64,000 nucleotides of DNA from Bog-473 sp963804055 (GCA_963804055.1 CAWDOU010000001.1:496001-560000); one strand, 5' to 3'. Positions 31,952-40,639 are shown, numbered from the stretch's first letter. The notes: generated by a model from the sequence alone, not told the origin. Program-made: numbers and translations.

Positions 31952-33187
31952 CTAGGGAATGGGTGAGCCGGAGCTGCTGCCCGACGCCACCCTGGTCCAG
32001 AGCAGCGATGGGCGCGACACCATGACCCGACCCGTCGGGCCCACGAAGTGCAGCTCCTCGTTGGCGTTGCCGGACATGGTCCAGCCGCCGCTGTGCACCA
32101 CATGATGGTGATGCAGGCACACGAGCGCGAGGTTCTCCAGGTCGGTCCGGCCGCCGGGTTTCCAGGGCACGATGTGATGGACATTCGTGAAGGTCACGTT
32201 GGTGCATCCGGGAAACCGACAGTGGCGGTCCCGCCGCATCACCTCCCGGCGCTGGGCATCGGTCGGTTCTCGCCGGGCCCGCCCTTCGTACATCGTGTGC
32301 CCCACGTCGTCGTCGACCGCGACAGCGATGGTGGCGTCACAGGCGATCCGCTGGACCGTGTCGCAATCGATCAAGCCATCCCGCTCGAGGTCACCGGCAA
32401 ACTCGGTCGCTTCGACCGAGTCGTCGACGAGTGCGGCGAGGGGGACATGGACGACGACGAGGTTCGGATTCGACGAGGCAGCCGGGTCGCCCGCTCCCGG
32501 ATGCGCCGACGAGCGGATCAGCTCCAGGAATCCGTCGCAGAGGCGCTGGTCCCATGGCGTCTCACCGTCGGTGGGGACGTTGCGGGCCCGAGACTCGAGG
32601 CAGGAGCGGGTCTCGGCATAGGACTCGGCCGGTAGTTGGACCGTCATGGTCCGGACCTGGTCGTTGAAACGGAGAAAGCGGCCATTGTGTTCGGTGCGGG
32701 AAGCGGCTGCAGCTGCTGCTCCGGCCGCCGGTCCGGGACTCGACAGCGCAGTCGTCCGGGCGACGTCGGCCAGCTCGCGTACGGAGCGCTCACGGGCCAG
32801 GTCCCGCAGCTGCTCGTCGATTTCGGGCGTTGCGATGTTGGCGAGGGCCCGGATCTTGTCGAAGGACACATCGCCGGCGCAGAGCGATTCGACCAGATGC
32901 GGCAGATCCCAGGCTCTTTCGCCCACGCGCGTCAGCGCACGCGCGGTCGCTGTCGAGACCCCATAGCGCTCGACGGTCCACGCCTGCGTCGAGGTCGCCC
33001 CCTCTTGGCGGAAGGCCTGCCGCCGGTCGAACTCACCCAAGTCGACGATGATGGAGCCGATGGCCGCCGCCATCTGACGGAACCCCTCGTCGAGACGGGC
33101 CCGAAGCGCTTCATCCGACAGGCCGGCCGAGGCGCTGATGATCTCGGCGCCGGACTGACGGTCGGGAGCGGCGGGCGTCGCGGACAT
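31952..33187 (-). CDS. DUF222-domain HNH endonuclease (13E12-repeat family)
   Basis: The protein has 411 residues. The N-terminal DUF222 region includes YGVSTATARALTRVGERAWDLPHL. The C-terminal HNH nuclease has CRFPGCTNVTFTNVHHIVPW and LENLALVCLHHHHVVHSGGW, i.e. two zinc-type cysteines and the His-His/Asn/His active site. These proteins are abundant paralogues in actinobacteria, sometimes spread with intein- or mobile-like behaviour, with unclear biological role. An 18-bp palindrome sits just before the start. It is alone in its direction, convergent with gatB. Confidence 0.88.
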   Translation of the reverse strand: MSATPAAPDRQSGAEIISASAGLSDEALRARLDEGFRQMAAAIGSIIVDLGEFDRRQAFRQEGATSTQAWTVERYGVSTATARALTRVGERAWDLPHLVESLCAGDVSFDKIRALANIATPEIDEQLRDLARERSVRELADVARTTALSSPGPAAGAAAAAASRTEHNGRFLRFNDQVRTMTVQLPAESYAETRSCLESRARNVPTDGETPWDQRLCDGFLELIRSSAHPGAGDPAASSNPNLVVVHVPLAALVDDSVEATEFAGDLERDGLIDCDTVQRIACDATIAVAVDDDVGHTMYEGRARREPTDAQRREVMRRDRHCRFPGCTNVTFTNVHHIVPWKPGGRTDLENLALVCLHHHHVVHSGGWTMSGNANEELHFVGPTGRVMVSRPSLLWTRVASGSSSGSPIP

Positions 33188-33190
33188 CGG

Positions 33191-33208
33191 TGAGAGAACG
33201 GTCTCTCA
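33191..33208 (-). promoter_or_regulatory. 18-bp palindrome abutting the HNH start
   Basis: TGAGAGA-ACGG-TCTCTCA, perfect 7-bp arms with a 4-bp centre, ends 3 bp upstream of the ATG at 33187. It could be an operator or a hairpin masking the ribosome site. Confidence 0.45.
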
Positions 33209-33235
33209 TGCCCGAGAGAGTCCGCACGTTCCGAT

Positions 33236-33859
33236 TCAGTCGAGAGGACCCACCATGTAGCGATCCAGTGTGGGACCAGCCCAGCGGGCGATCTCCTCGG
33301 GCGTCGTCGTCGAGATCGGTGGTACCCGCAGGATGTAGCGAATGAAGGCGAGCCCCATCAGTTGCGAAGAGACCAGGGCACGCCGTTGACGGGTCGTGTC
33401 GTCATTCTCGCCCTCGTTGACCGGAGTCCGCTCCCAGATCCGTTCCACGACGAATTCCCGCATCGCGTCGGCCACGTTGGCCGATTGCGCCATTCCCGCG
33501 ACACACGAGGCGAATGAAGAGCCCGTTCCCTCAGCGTGGTCCCACATCGTGAGGAAGCCCGTGATCACCATCGTGCCGGGGCTGCTGGGCGAATCCGACG
33601 CCGACGCGTCGGAATGCTCGTGCATCGTCACGGCGCGGGGGTCGAACGGCAACGCCATCGCGGCCACGAAGAGGCTCGCCTTCCCGTCGAAGTAGTGGTG
33701 GACGAGGGCCGGGTCGACGTCGGCCTCCCGGGCGACCGCCCGCAGGCTGGCCCCGTCGTAGCCCTTGGCGGCGAAGACGCGCTTGGCCGCTTCCACGATC
33801 TCCCCCTTGGTGTCGACGTTGCCCGGCCGGCGCCCCGCCGAAGCTGCGGCAGCGCTCAT
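33236..33859 (-). CDS. TetR family transcriptional regulator
   Basis: The protein has 207 residues. The helix-turn-helix is VDTKGEIVEAAKRVFAAKGYDGASLRAVAREADVDPALVHHYFDGKASLF (about 15-65), followed by an all-helical ligand domain. It is divergent from the MMPL transporter, the classical repressor/efflux pairing, and an inverted repeat overlaps its own Shine-Dalgarno region. The ligand domain is of the TetR C-terminal type common in actinobacteria. Confidence 0.88.
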   Translation of the reverse strand: MSAAAASAGRRPGNVDTKGEIVEAAKRVFAAKGYDGASLRAVAREADVDPALVHHYFDGKASLFVAAMALPFDPRAVTMHEHSDASASDSPSSPGTMVITGFLTMWDHAEGTGSSFASCVAGMAQSANVADAMREFVVERIWERTPVNEGENDDTTRQRRALVSSQLMGLAFIRYILRVPPISTTTPEEIARWAGPTLDRYMVGPLD

Positions 33860-33861
33860 CG

Positions 33862-33885
33862 GAATATCCCCCCGTAGGGGTATTC
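33862..33885. promoter_or_regulatory. Candidate TetR operator
   Basis: GAATATCCCC (33862-33871) and AGGGGTATTC (33876-33885) pair at 8 of 10 positions around CCGT. The element starts 2 bp from the tetR ATG, overlapping its GGGGGA ribosome site, and lies 35 bp before the MMPL start, so one bound dimer could block both genes. Confidence 0.55.
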
Positions 33886-33920
33886 ACCAGCGGGGAATTC
33901 TGTGTTACAACTCATCAGTG

Positions 33921-36224
33921 ATGAATCTTACAGGCGAAAAGGCCGCTCAGAGGGCCAATCCTGAGGCTCCGGGGGGCGAAACCGTCCTGGGGCGCCTGGC
34001 CGGCGCCTGCTACGACCGCCGCCGCACGGTGCTGGTGCTGTGGATCCTGGTCATCATCGGCATGACGGTCGTGGCCCAGATGGTGGGCACGCATTTCGAG
34101 AACAAGTTCACGGCGGGGAACACCCCCTCGCAGCAGGCGGCCGACATCTTGCAGGAGCGGTTCCCCTCGAAGTCGGGCGATACCGCCGACGTCGTCTTCC
34201 ACACGACCTCGCCCATCACGTCGCCGGCCAACGAGGCGGCGATCGGCAAGGTGGTGTCGAGCCTCGAGGGATTGCCCTACGTGCAGAGCGTGACCAGCCC
34301 GTTCTCGAGTGCCGGGGCGCACCAGATCGCACCGCCGAGCAAGGGCAACATCGCCTTCGCCGAGGTCCAGTTCACGACCGACACCGCGGACATCCCCGTC
34401 CCCGCCGTCAAGCAGGTCATCACCACCGCGCAGGCGGCGGCGCACGAGGGCTTCGAGGTCGAGCTGGGCGGGAGCCCGATCAGTGCCGCCGCGACCGCGG
34501 CGCCGGGCCCGAGCGAGGGCATCGGCATCACCGCCGCCATCTTGATCATGCTGCTGGCCTTCGGCTCCGTCGTCGCCATGGGGCTGCCCGTGATCACCGC
34601 GCTGGCCGGCCTCGGCGTCGGGGTGGCGCTCCTGGAGCTCCTCACCCACGTCCTGACCGTGCCGAACTTCTCGCCCGAGATGGCCGCCATGATCGGCATC
34701 GGCGTGGGCATCGACTACGCCCTCTTCATCGTCACCCGCTACCGGCAGGGGATCTTCGAAGGCAGGGACCCCCGCAATGCCGTCGTCACCTCCCTCATGA
34801 CCTCGGGCCGGTCGGTCCTCTTCGCCGGCAGCACGGTGGTGATCTCGCTCTTCGGCCTCTTCCTCATAGGCCAGGCGTACATGATCGGCCTGGCGTCGGC
34901 CTGCATCGCCGCCGTCCTGATGGTCCTGATTGCCGCGCTGACCCTGCTGCCCGCCATGCTCGGCTTCGCCGGCAACGCCATCGACAAGCTGCACGTGCCC
35001 CGGCTCCTCCAGACCGGCGGGCCGCCGCCCGAGGACGGGTTCTGGTACCGCTGGAGCCGGTTCGTGCAACGGCGCGCCTGGGTCACCGGGACCGTGGCCG
35101 TCCTCGTCCTGGTCGCCCTGGCCCTTCCGCTCTTCAGCATGCGGCTCGCCTTCACCGACGCCGGCAACGACCCGACCTCTCTCACGACCCGCCAGGCCTA
35201 CGATCTCCTGGCGCAGGGATTCGGACCCGGTTTTAACGGCCCACTGGTCATTGCGGCCGACATGCGGGAGAACGGTGCCGGGGGTGGTGAGGCCGTGAAC
35301 ACCGCCACCGTCGAGCGCCTCCAACAGGCGATCGCATCCCATGGTGACGGCATCGCGTTCGTCACCCCGGCCCAGTTCAACGAGGCGCACACCGGGGCGG
35401 TCATCACGGTGTATCCGACCACGTCGCCGCAGTCGTCCCAGACCGAGGCGCTCGTCCAGACCCTGCGCAACGACGTCATACCGCCGGTGGTCGGGGGCAC
35501 CGGCGTCGATGCGCAGGTGGGTGGGCAGACGGCAGCGTCGATCGATGCCGCCAACTTCCTCGGACACCGGCTCTTCGTCGTGATCGGCGCCGTGCTGATC
35601 CTCTCGTTCCTCTTGCTCATGGTCGTGTTCCGCTCGCTGGTGCTGCCGCTCAAGGCGGTGATCATGAACCTGCTCAGCGTGGGCGCGGCCTACGGCGTGA
35701 TGGTGGCGGTGTTCCAATGGGGCTGGGGCGGGCGTCTCATCGGGATCGGCGAGACGGGCCCGATCGATCCCTGGATCCCGGTCGCCCTCTTCGTCATCCT
35801 CTTCGGCCTCTCCATGGACTATGAGGTCTTCCTCCTCTCACGCATCCGTGAGGAGTGGCTGCGCACCGCGGACAACTCGCTGGCCGTCGCGGACGGGTTG
35901 GCCGTGACGGGGCGGATCATCACGGCGGCGGCGGCGATCATGTTCTGCGTGTTCGCGTCCTTCGTCATAAAGGACCCGCTGCACATCTTGAAGGTCTTCG
36001 GCCTCGGGCTGGCCACGGCCGTGCTCGTTGACGCCACCATCGTGCGCATGATGCTGGTCCCGTCGATCATGGAGCTGCTGGGCCCGGTCAACTGGTGGAT
36101 GCCGCGGTGGATGGATCGCAGCATCCCGAGCATCGGGGTGGAGGTGACACCGGACGCGCTGCCAGAGGTCGCGGCGCCGTCCGCGGGCGGACCGAACCCG
36201 ACCCTGTCGCCCACGCCTGTATGA
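33921..36224 (+). CDS. MMPL-family RND transporter
   Basis: The protein has 767 residues. The layout is one membrane helix (RTVLVLWILVIIGMTVVAQM), an extracytoplasmic loop of about 150, five to six helices containing GIGVGIDYALFIVTRYRQG (the proton-relay Asp-Tyr motif), a second loop of about 180, then a second helix bundle with FGLSMDYEVFLLSRIREEW. It is a proton-driven exporter, probably of lipids or drugs. The ATG at 33921 starts before the N-terminal helix; the open frame further upstream is antisense to tetR. It is probably repressed by the divergent TetR protein. Confidence 0.92.
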   Translation: MNLTGEKAAQRANPEAPGGETVLGRLAGACYDRRRTVLVLWILVIIGMTVVAQMVGTHFENKFTAGNTPSQQAADILQERFPSKSGDTADVVFHTTSPITSPANEAAIGKVVSSLEGLPYVQSVTSPFSSAGAHQIAPPSKGNIAFAEVQFTTDTADIPVPAVKQVITTAQAAAHEGFEVELGGSPISAAATAAPGPSEGIGITAAILIMLLAFGSVVAMGLPVITALAGLGVGVALLELLTHVLTVPNFSPEMAAMIGIGVGIDYALFIVTRYRQGIFEGRDPRNAVVTSLMTSGRSVLFAGSTVVISLFGLFLIGQAYMIGLASACIAAVLMVLIAALTLLPAMLGFAGNAIDKLHVPRLLQTGGPPPEDGFWYRWSRFVQRRAWVTGTVAVLVLVALALPLFSMRLAFTDAGNDPTSLTTRQAYDLLAQGFGPGFNGPLVIAADMRENGAGGGEAVNTATVERLQQAIASHGDGIAFVTPAQFNEAHTGAVITVYPTTSPQSSQTEALVQTLRNDVIPPVVGGTGVDAQVGGQTAASIDAANFLGHRLFVVIGAVLILSFLLLMVVFRSLVLPLKAVIMNLLSVGAAYGVMVAVFQWGWGGRLIGIGETGPIDPWIPVALFVILFGLSMDYEVFLLSRIREEWLRTADNSLAVADGLAVTGRIITAAAAIMFCVFASFVIKDPLHILKVFGLGLATAVLVDATIVRMMLVPSIMELLGPVNWWMPRWMDRSIPSIGVEVTPDALPEVAAPSAGGPNPTLSPTPV

Positions 36225-36256
36225 CCTCGCCGCCCGAGCCCCATCGGGGCGGCCAA

Positions 36257-36262
36257 TATGCT
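36257..36262 (+). promoter_or_regulatory. ilvD -10 box (leaderless)
   Basis: TATGCT ends 8 nt before the ilvD ATG at 36271; no Shine-Dalgarno sequence intervenes. A GCCGCCC/GGGCGGC stem just upstream may end MMPL transcription. Confidence 0.4.
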
Positions 36263-36270
36263 GGACGACC

Positions 36271-38052
36271 ATGTCATCGGACGACGTCGAAACCCGCACA
36301 CTCGTGTCGCTCAACCCCGGGCGCGACGTGCAGCGGGTCGGCACGGCCACCTTCCTGGGCGAGGACGTCGAGAAGATCCACGATCCGGTCTGGGCCGTCA
36401 TAGGGAACCTGGGCGACAGCCAGTGCTACTTGGGCGTCACCGCCAAGGTGCAGGCGGTCCAGGCCGCGCTCCATCGCCGCATCGCCGACGACCACCTCGG
36501 GTTCCGGCTCATCGCGCCGGCCTTCACGCTGGGCGTGTCGGACGGGCAGCTCAACGGCACCCCGCAGATGCGCTTCTCCCTCGTCGGCCGGGAGCTCGTG
36601 CACGACGTGGCCGACGTCCACCTGGCTGCCAACGGCGTCGCCGGCCTCATCGCCGTCGTCGCCTGCGACAAGCCACCCGTGGGGACGCTCGCCGCCGTGC
36701 TCGAGAACGACACGCCGGCGGTGATCCTCTCCGACGGCTCCATCCACCCGGGCGTCGACCCCGAGACCGGCCAGCCCATCGACCTCGTGTCCGCCTTCCA
36801 GATGGCGGACCAACCCGAGGACGTCCGCACGAGATACGCGCTGCACGCCTGCCCCGGCCAGGGCAGCTGCGGCGGCATGTTCACCTACAACACCATGCAG
36901 ACCTTCATCGCGGTGCTGGGCCTCGAACCACTTCATATGGTGTCGCCGGCCTCGGACGACCCCCGCCGCACGGACGACTTCCCCGACGAGATGGTCGACT
37001 GCCTGCTCACCATGACCCAGAAGGGCATCCGCCCGAGCGACATCGTGACCCCCGCCTCGCTGCGCAACGCCGTCACCGTCGCCATCGCGATGGGCGGCTC
37101 GACCAACGTCGTCCTGCACAGCGTCGAGATCGCGCGCGCCGCCGGCATCGACCTGTGGGCCGAGGCGCTGAGCCAGCAGGAGTTCAACGCGCTCGCCCGC
37201 CGCCTCCCCGTCCTCGTCAATATGAGGCCGTTCGGGGCGTACTCCATGGTCGACGTCGACGCCGCCGGCGGGCTCCAGGTGATCGTGAAGGAGCTCTTGG
37301 ATGCCGGCTTCCTCGACGGGTCCGCCGTGACCTGTACAGGAGAGACTCTCGCCGACCAGGTCCAGCGGCTGGCGCCGCCGCCCCCCGACCACGAGGTCAT
37401 CTACAGCGTGGAGAAGCCGTTCAAGGACACCGGCGGCCTGCGCCTCCTGCAGGGCAACCTGGCCCCCGACGGCGGCGCCATCTTGAAGGTGGCCGGCGTC
37501 GAGGGCGGCGTGCACGACGGCGTGTTCACCGGCCGGGCCCGGGTCTTCAACGGCGAGCTCGCGCTGATAGACGCCTTGGACCATCACCCCGACACGTTCG
37601 AGGACAACGACATGGTGGTGATCCGGTATCTCGGCCCCCGGGGTGCGCCGGGCATGCCCGAGCTGCTCGATCCCACCTCGCGCATCACGGCGCTGTGCCG
37701 CCAGCGCGGCATCACCATCGCCCTCATGACCGACGCCCGCTTCTCGGGCGGGTCGGTCGGCCTGGTCATCGGGCACGTGGCGCCCGAGGCCTTCCTCGGC
37801 GGGCCGATCGCGCTGGTGCAGGACGGGGACACCGTGGTCGTCGACGTCAACACCGACCGGATCGACTGCCCCCAGCTGGCCGACCCTGCCGAGGCCGAGC
37901 GCCGGGCGGCGGCCTGGCAGGCGGCGGCGCAGGCCAACGGCGGCGTCCACCCCGACGTGACGCCGGTCACCGACCGGGTCCTGGCCCGGATGCGGGCCAC
38001 CGCGCTGCCGGCCCTCCTGGGTGGAGGCATGGCCACGCCTGTGGCGCAGTGA
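36271..38052 (+). CDS. ilvD: Dihydroxy-acid dehydratase (IlvD/Edd family)
   Basis: The protein has 593 residues. Iron-sulfur cluster cysteines are in NLGDSQCYLG, VACDKPPVGTL and HACPGQGSCGGMFTYNTMQ. AIAMGGSTNVVLH, the lysine/Glu metal site region and the C-terminal TDARFSGGSVGLVIGHVAPEA are family hallmarks. It dehydrates dihydroxy-isovalerate and dihydroxy-methylvalerate in valine/isoleucine synthesis. It lies directly before the ilvBNC operon, which supports the Ilv role over Edd or sugar-acid dehydratases, although it differs in detail from E. coli IlvD. Confidence 0.88.
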   Translation: MSSDDVETRTLVSLNPGRDVQRVGTATFLGEDVEKIHDPVWAVIGNLGDSQCYLGVTAKVQAVQAALHRRIADDHLGFRLIAPAFTLGVSDGQLNGTPQMRFSLVGRELVHDVADVHLAANGVAGLIAVVACDKPPVGTLAAVLENDTPAVILSDGSIHPGVDPETGQPIDLVSAFQMADQPEDVRTRYALHACPGQGSCGGMFTYNTMQTFIAVLGLEPLHMVSPASDDPRRTDDFPDEMVDCLLTMTQKGIRPSDIVTPASLRNAVTVAIAMGGSTNVVLHSVEIARAAGIDLWAEALSQQEFNALARRLPVLVNMRPFGAYSMVDVDAAGGLQVIVKELLDAGFLDGSAVTCTGETLADQVQRLAPPPPDHEVIYSVEKPFKDTGGLRLLQGNLAPDGGAILKVAGVEGGVHDGVFTGRARVFNGELALIDALDHHPDTFEDNDMVVIRYLGPRGAPGMPELLDPTSRITALCRQRGITIALMTDARFSGGSVGLVIGHVAPEAFLGGPIALVQDGDTVVVDVNTDRIDCPQLADPAEAERRAAAWQAAAQANGGVHPDVTPVTDRVLARMRATALPALLGGGMATPVAQ

Positions 38053-38124
38053 TGGGGGGAGCCGATGGATCCCGCCGGAATCGGTCCGGCGGAGCAGGGC
38101 CGGTCAGCTGCCCTGCAGGGGGGC

Positions 38125-38153
38125 TTGTCCAAATGGGCCGGCCATGCCACAAT
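38125..38153 (+). promoter_or_regulatory. Promoter of the ilvBNC leader
   Basis: TTGTCC (38125-38130) and CACAAT (38148-38153) with a 17-bp spacer. The expected start of transcription falls around 38160, within a few bases of the leader-peptide ATG at 38163, so the leader is nearly leaderless. Confidence 0.55.
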
Positions 38154-38162
38154 GTTCACCTC

Positions 38163-38210
38163 ATGCAGGCGCGCGGCTTCCGACCCGAGATTCTGGTACT
38201 CGTAACGTAG
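38163..38210 (+). CDS. ilvB leader peptide (attenuator)
   Basis: A 15-residue peptide, MQARGFRPEILVLVT, ends with the consecutive codons Ile-Leu-Val-Leu-Val just before Thr and the TAG stop. These are exactly the three products of the ilv/leu pathways. It lies between the promoter at 38125-38153 and the two hairpins that precede ilvB. Stalling on scarce branched-chain aminoacyl-tRNA is the expected sensor. Leader peptides of this kind are known before ilvB in other actinobacteria; this one is inferred from sequence. Confidence 0.8.
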   Translation: MQARGFRPEILVLVT

Positions 38211-38243
38211 GCACGCGCCCCCGATCGGAACGCGTGCCCTACG
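38206..38243 (+). promoter_or_regulatory. Attenuator hairpin next to the ilv leader stop
   Basis: CGTAGGCACGCG (38206-38217) pairs with CGCGTGCCCTACG (38231-38243) with one bulged base; the loop contains a minor CCGATCGG stem. The left arm begins at the leader-peptide stop codon, so a ribosome position there would control it. Its right arm touches the terminator stem, fitting mutually exclusive folding. Confidence 0.65.
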
Positions 38244-38267
38244 ACCTCCCAACCCGGGGGGTCTTTT
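38243..38267 (+). terminator. ilv attenuator terminator
   Basis: GACCTCCC (38243-38250) pairs with GGGGGGTC (38256-38263), 8 bp including one U-G pair, around AACCC, and is followed by TTTT. It is a classical intrinsic terminator 48 bp before the ilvB start. Confidence 0.75.
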
Positions 38268-38314
38268 CAATTTCCGGACCCAATCGCACCACGCCATCAG
38301 GACAGGGGAGTCAT

Positions 38315-40051
38315 ATGAAGATGACCGGGGCCCAGGCCCTCATAAAGAGCCTCGAGATGCAGGGAGTCGACGTCATGTTCGGCCTCCCCGGCGGCGCCAT
38401 CCTGCCCGTCTACGACCCCATCATCGACTCGTCGATCCGCCACATCCTGGTGCGCCACGAGCAGGGGGCAGGTCATATGGCGGAGGGCTACGCCATGGCG
38501 ACCGGCCGGCCCGGCGTGGCCATGGTGACCAGCGGGCCCGGCGCCACCAACATCGTGACGCCGCTGGCCAACGCCTACATGGACTCGACGCCGCTGATCG
38601 TCGTGTCCGGGCAGGTCGCCACCGGTTCCATCGGCACCGACGCCTTCCAGGAGTGCGACATCACCGGCGTCACCATGGGCATCACCAAGCACAACTGGCT
38701 CATCAAGGACGTCGACGACATCCCCCGGGTGGTGGCCGCCGCCTTCCACGTCGCCACCACCGGGCGGCCGGGGCCGGTGCTGATCGATCTGCCCAAGGAC
38801 ATCTCGAACGCCCAGATGGAGTGGTACTGGCCGACGTCCGTCGACGAGCTCGACCTGCCGGGCTACCACCCGGTGACCTTCGGTGACCCCGTCTTGATCG
38901 GGCAGGCCGTCGAGCTGATCTCGCAGGCGCACCGGCCGGTGTTGTACGTGGGCGGCGGGGTTCTGAAGGCCCGGGGCGCCGAGGCGCTGCGGGTGCTGGC
39001 CGAGCGCACCGGTATCCCGGTGGTCACGACGCTGATGGCGCGGGGCGCCTTCCCCGACTCGCACCCCCAGGCGCTCGGCATGCCCGGCATGCACGGGCAC
39101 TACACCGCCGTGACCGCCATGCAGCGGAGTGACCTCCTGATCAGCCTCGGCGCACGGTTCGACGACCGGGTCACGGGCAAGATCAGTTCCTTCGCCCCCG
39201 AGGCCAAGGTGATCCACGTCGACATCGACCCGGCCGAGCTGGGCAAGGTGCGCATCCCCGACGTGGGCATCGCCGGCGACGTGCGCCAGGTCATGGAGGA
39301 GATGCTGCTGGCCATGGACTCCCGGGGCGGCGAGGTGCCGCTGGTGCAGGACCTGGCGCCGTGGTGGAAGCAGGTCAACGAGTGGCGCGAGCGCTTCCCC
39401 CTCTACTACGAGGACGTCGAGGGCGGCGCGATAAAGCCGCAGAACGTGGTGGAGCAGCTGCGTGACGCGTCGTCGGAGGACACGATCGTCGTGGCCGGCG
39501 TGGGCCAGCACCAAATGTGGGCCTCGCAGTACTGGAAGTTCGAGCACCCCTACACCTGGGTCAACTCCGGCGGCGCCGGCACCATGGGCTTCGCCGTCCC
39601 GGCCGCCATCGGGGCCAAGGTGGGCCGCCCCGACCGCACGGTGTGGGCCATCGACGGCGACGGCTGCTTCCAGATGACGGCCCAGGAGCTCGTCACCGCC
39701 AGCGCCGAGCAGATCCCGGTGAAGATCGCCATCTTGAACAACGCGTATCTCGGGATGGTGCGCCAGTGGCAGGAGATGTTCTACGAGGAGCGCTACTCGG
39801 AGGTGTACCTCTCGCCCGACCTGCCCGACTACGTCAAGTGGGCCGAGGCGATGGGGTGCGTCGGCATCAAGGCCGAGACGCCCGAGGACGTGGGGCCGGC
39901 CATTGAGAAGGCGAACTCCATCGACGACCGGCCGGTCGTGGTGGACTTCCGCACCGACGCCCGGGAGAAGGTCTTCCCGATGGTGCCGGCCGGCGCCTCC
40001 AACGACGACATCGTCGTCCACCCCGACCAGCTGAAGGCGGCGGGCCGATGA
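38315..40051 (+). CDS. ilvB: Acetolactate synthase large subunit
   Basis: The protein has 578 residues. VMFGLPGGAILPVYD and HEQGAGHMAEGYAMATGRPGV (catalytic Glu), the TPP-binding IDGDGCFQMTAQELVTA with NNAYLGMVRQWQEMFY, and FDDRVTGK identify AHAS rather than other TPP enzymes. It condenses two pyruvates, or pyruvate with 2-oxobutyrate. AGGGGAG precedes the ATG at 38315. The gene lies behind the attenuator and overlaps ilvN by 4 bp. Confidence 0.95.
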   Translation: MKMTGAQALIKSLEMQGVDVMFGLPGGAILPVYDPIIDSSIRHILVRHEQGAGHMAEGYAMATGRPGVAMVTSGPGATNIVTPLANAYMDSTPLIVVSGQVATGSIGTDAFQECDITGVTMGITKHNWLIKDVDDIPRVVAAAFHVATTGRPGPVLIDLPKDISNAQMEWYWPTSVDELDLPGYHPVTFGDPVLIGQAVELISQAHRPVLYVGGGVLKARGAEALRVLAERTGIPVVTTLMARGAFPDSHPQALGMPGMHGHYTAVTAMQRSDLLISLGARFDDRVTGKISSFAPEAKVIHVDIDPAELGKVRIPDVGIAGDVRQVMEEMLLAMDSRGGEVPLVQDLAPWWKQVNEWRERFPLYYEDVEGGAIKPQNVVEQLRDASSEDTIVVAGVGQHQMWASQYWKFEHPYTWVNSGGAGTMGFAVPAAIGAKVGRPDRTVWAIDGDGCFQMTAQELVTASAEQIPVKIAILNNAYLGMVRQWQEMFYEERYSEVYLSPDLPDYVKWAEAMGCVGIKAETPEDVGPAIEKANSIDDRPVVVDFRTDAREKVFPMVPAGASNDDIVVHPDQLKAAGR

Positions 40052-40608
40052 CGCCGGCGCCGCTGCACGCCGTCGGCGACGGCGTTCCCACCGGTCCGGG
40101 TCGTCGGGCGACTCCGGGCCAGCGCCACCACATCCTCTCGGTGCTGGTCGAGAACAAGGCCGGCGTCCTGGCCCGGGTGGCGGGGCTCTTCAGCCGCCGG
40201 GGCTTCAACATCTACTCGCTGGCCGTCGCCCCGACGGACGAGGACGAGCACTTCAGCCGCATCACGATCGTGGTGGACGTGGAGTCGGCGCCCCTGGAGC
40301 AGGTGATCATGCAACTCGACAAGCTGGTCAACGTCGTCTCCATCGACGAGCTGTCGCCGGCCGAGGCGGTCGAGCGTGAGCTGGTCCTCGTGACCGTCGC
40401 CGTCGGGCCGACCGAGCGCTCCCAGGTCATTCAGCTCGTCGGCGTGTTCGGCGGCGAGGTGGTCAGCGTGGGTGCCGACCACCTCACCGTCATGCTGGCC
40501 GGCCGGCCCGAGAAGATCGACGACTTCGAGGGGCTCCTCGAGCACTACACCGTCGAGGAGCTCCAACGGACGGGGCGCGTCGCCCTGCCTAAGCTGGAAC
40601 GCCACTGA
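40048..40608 (+). CDS. ilvN: Acetolactate synthase small (regulatory) subunit
   Basis: The protein has 186 residues. After a 27-residue extra N-terminal tail rich in Pro and Gly, the ACT domain starts at HHILSVLVENKAGVLARVAGLFSRRGFNIYSLAVAPT, followed by the second conserved domain. The subunit stimulates IlvB and mediates valine feedback. ATGA overlap with ilvB. The tail is longer than in most homologues; an internal start is possible but not obvious. Confidence 0.94.
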   Translation: MTPAPLHAVGDGVPTGPGRRATPGQRHHILSVLVENKAGVLARVAGLFSRRGFNIYSLAVAPTDEDEHFSRITIVVDVESAPLEQVIMQLDKLVNVVSIDELSPAEAVERELVLVTVAVGPTERSQVIQLVGVFGGEVVSVGADHLTVMLAGRPEKIDDFEGLLEHYTVEELQRTGRVALPKLERH

Positions 40609-40615
40609 CGACGGC

Positions 40616-40639
40616 GGACGCCGGGACGCCGGGACGCCA
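40616..40639. repeat. 8-bp tandem repeat (GGACGCCG x3)
   Basis: Three consecutive units, the last ending in A instead of G, in the 68-bp ilvN-ilvC gap. Confidence 0.75.

Noticed and set aside
36274..37950. 558-codon open frame antisense to ilvD
   Set aside because: Same shadow effect; ilvD has intact motifs and the antisense product has no recognisable features.
38297..40021. 574-codon open frame antisense to ilvB
   Set aside because: Shadow of a high-GC gene; composition is Asp/His/Gly-rich noise.
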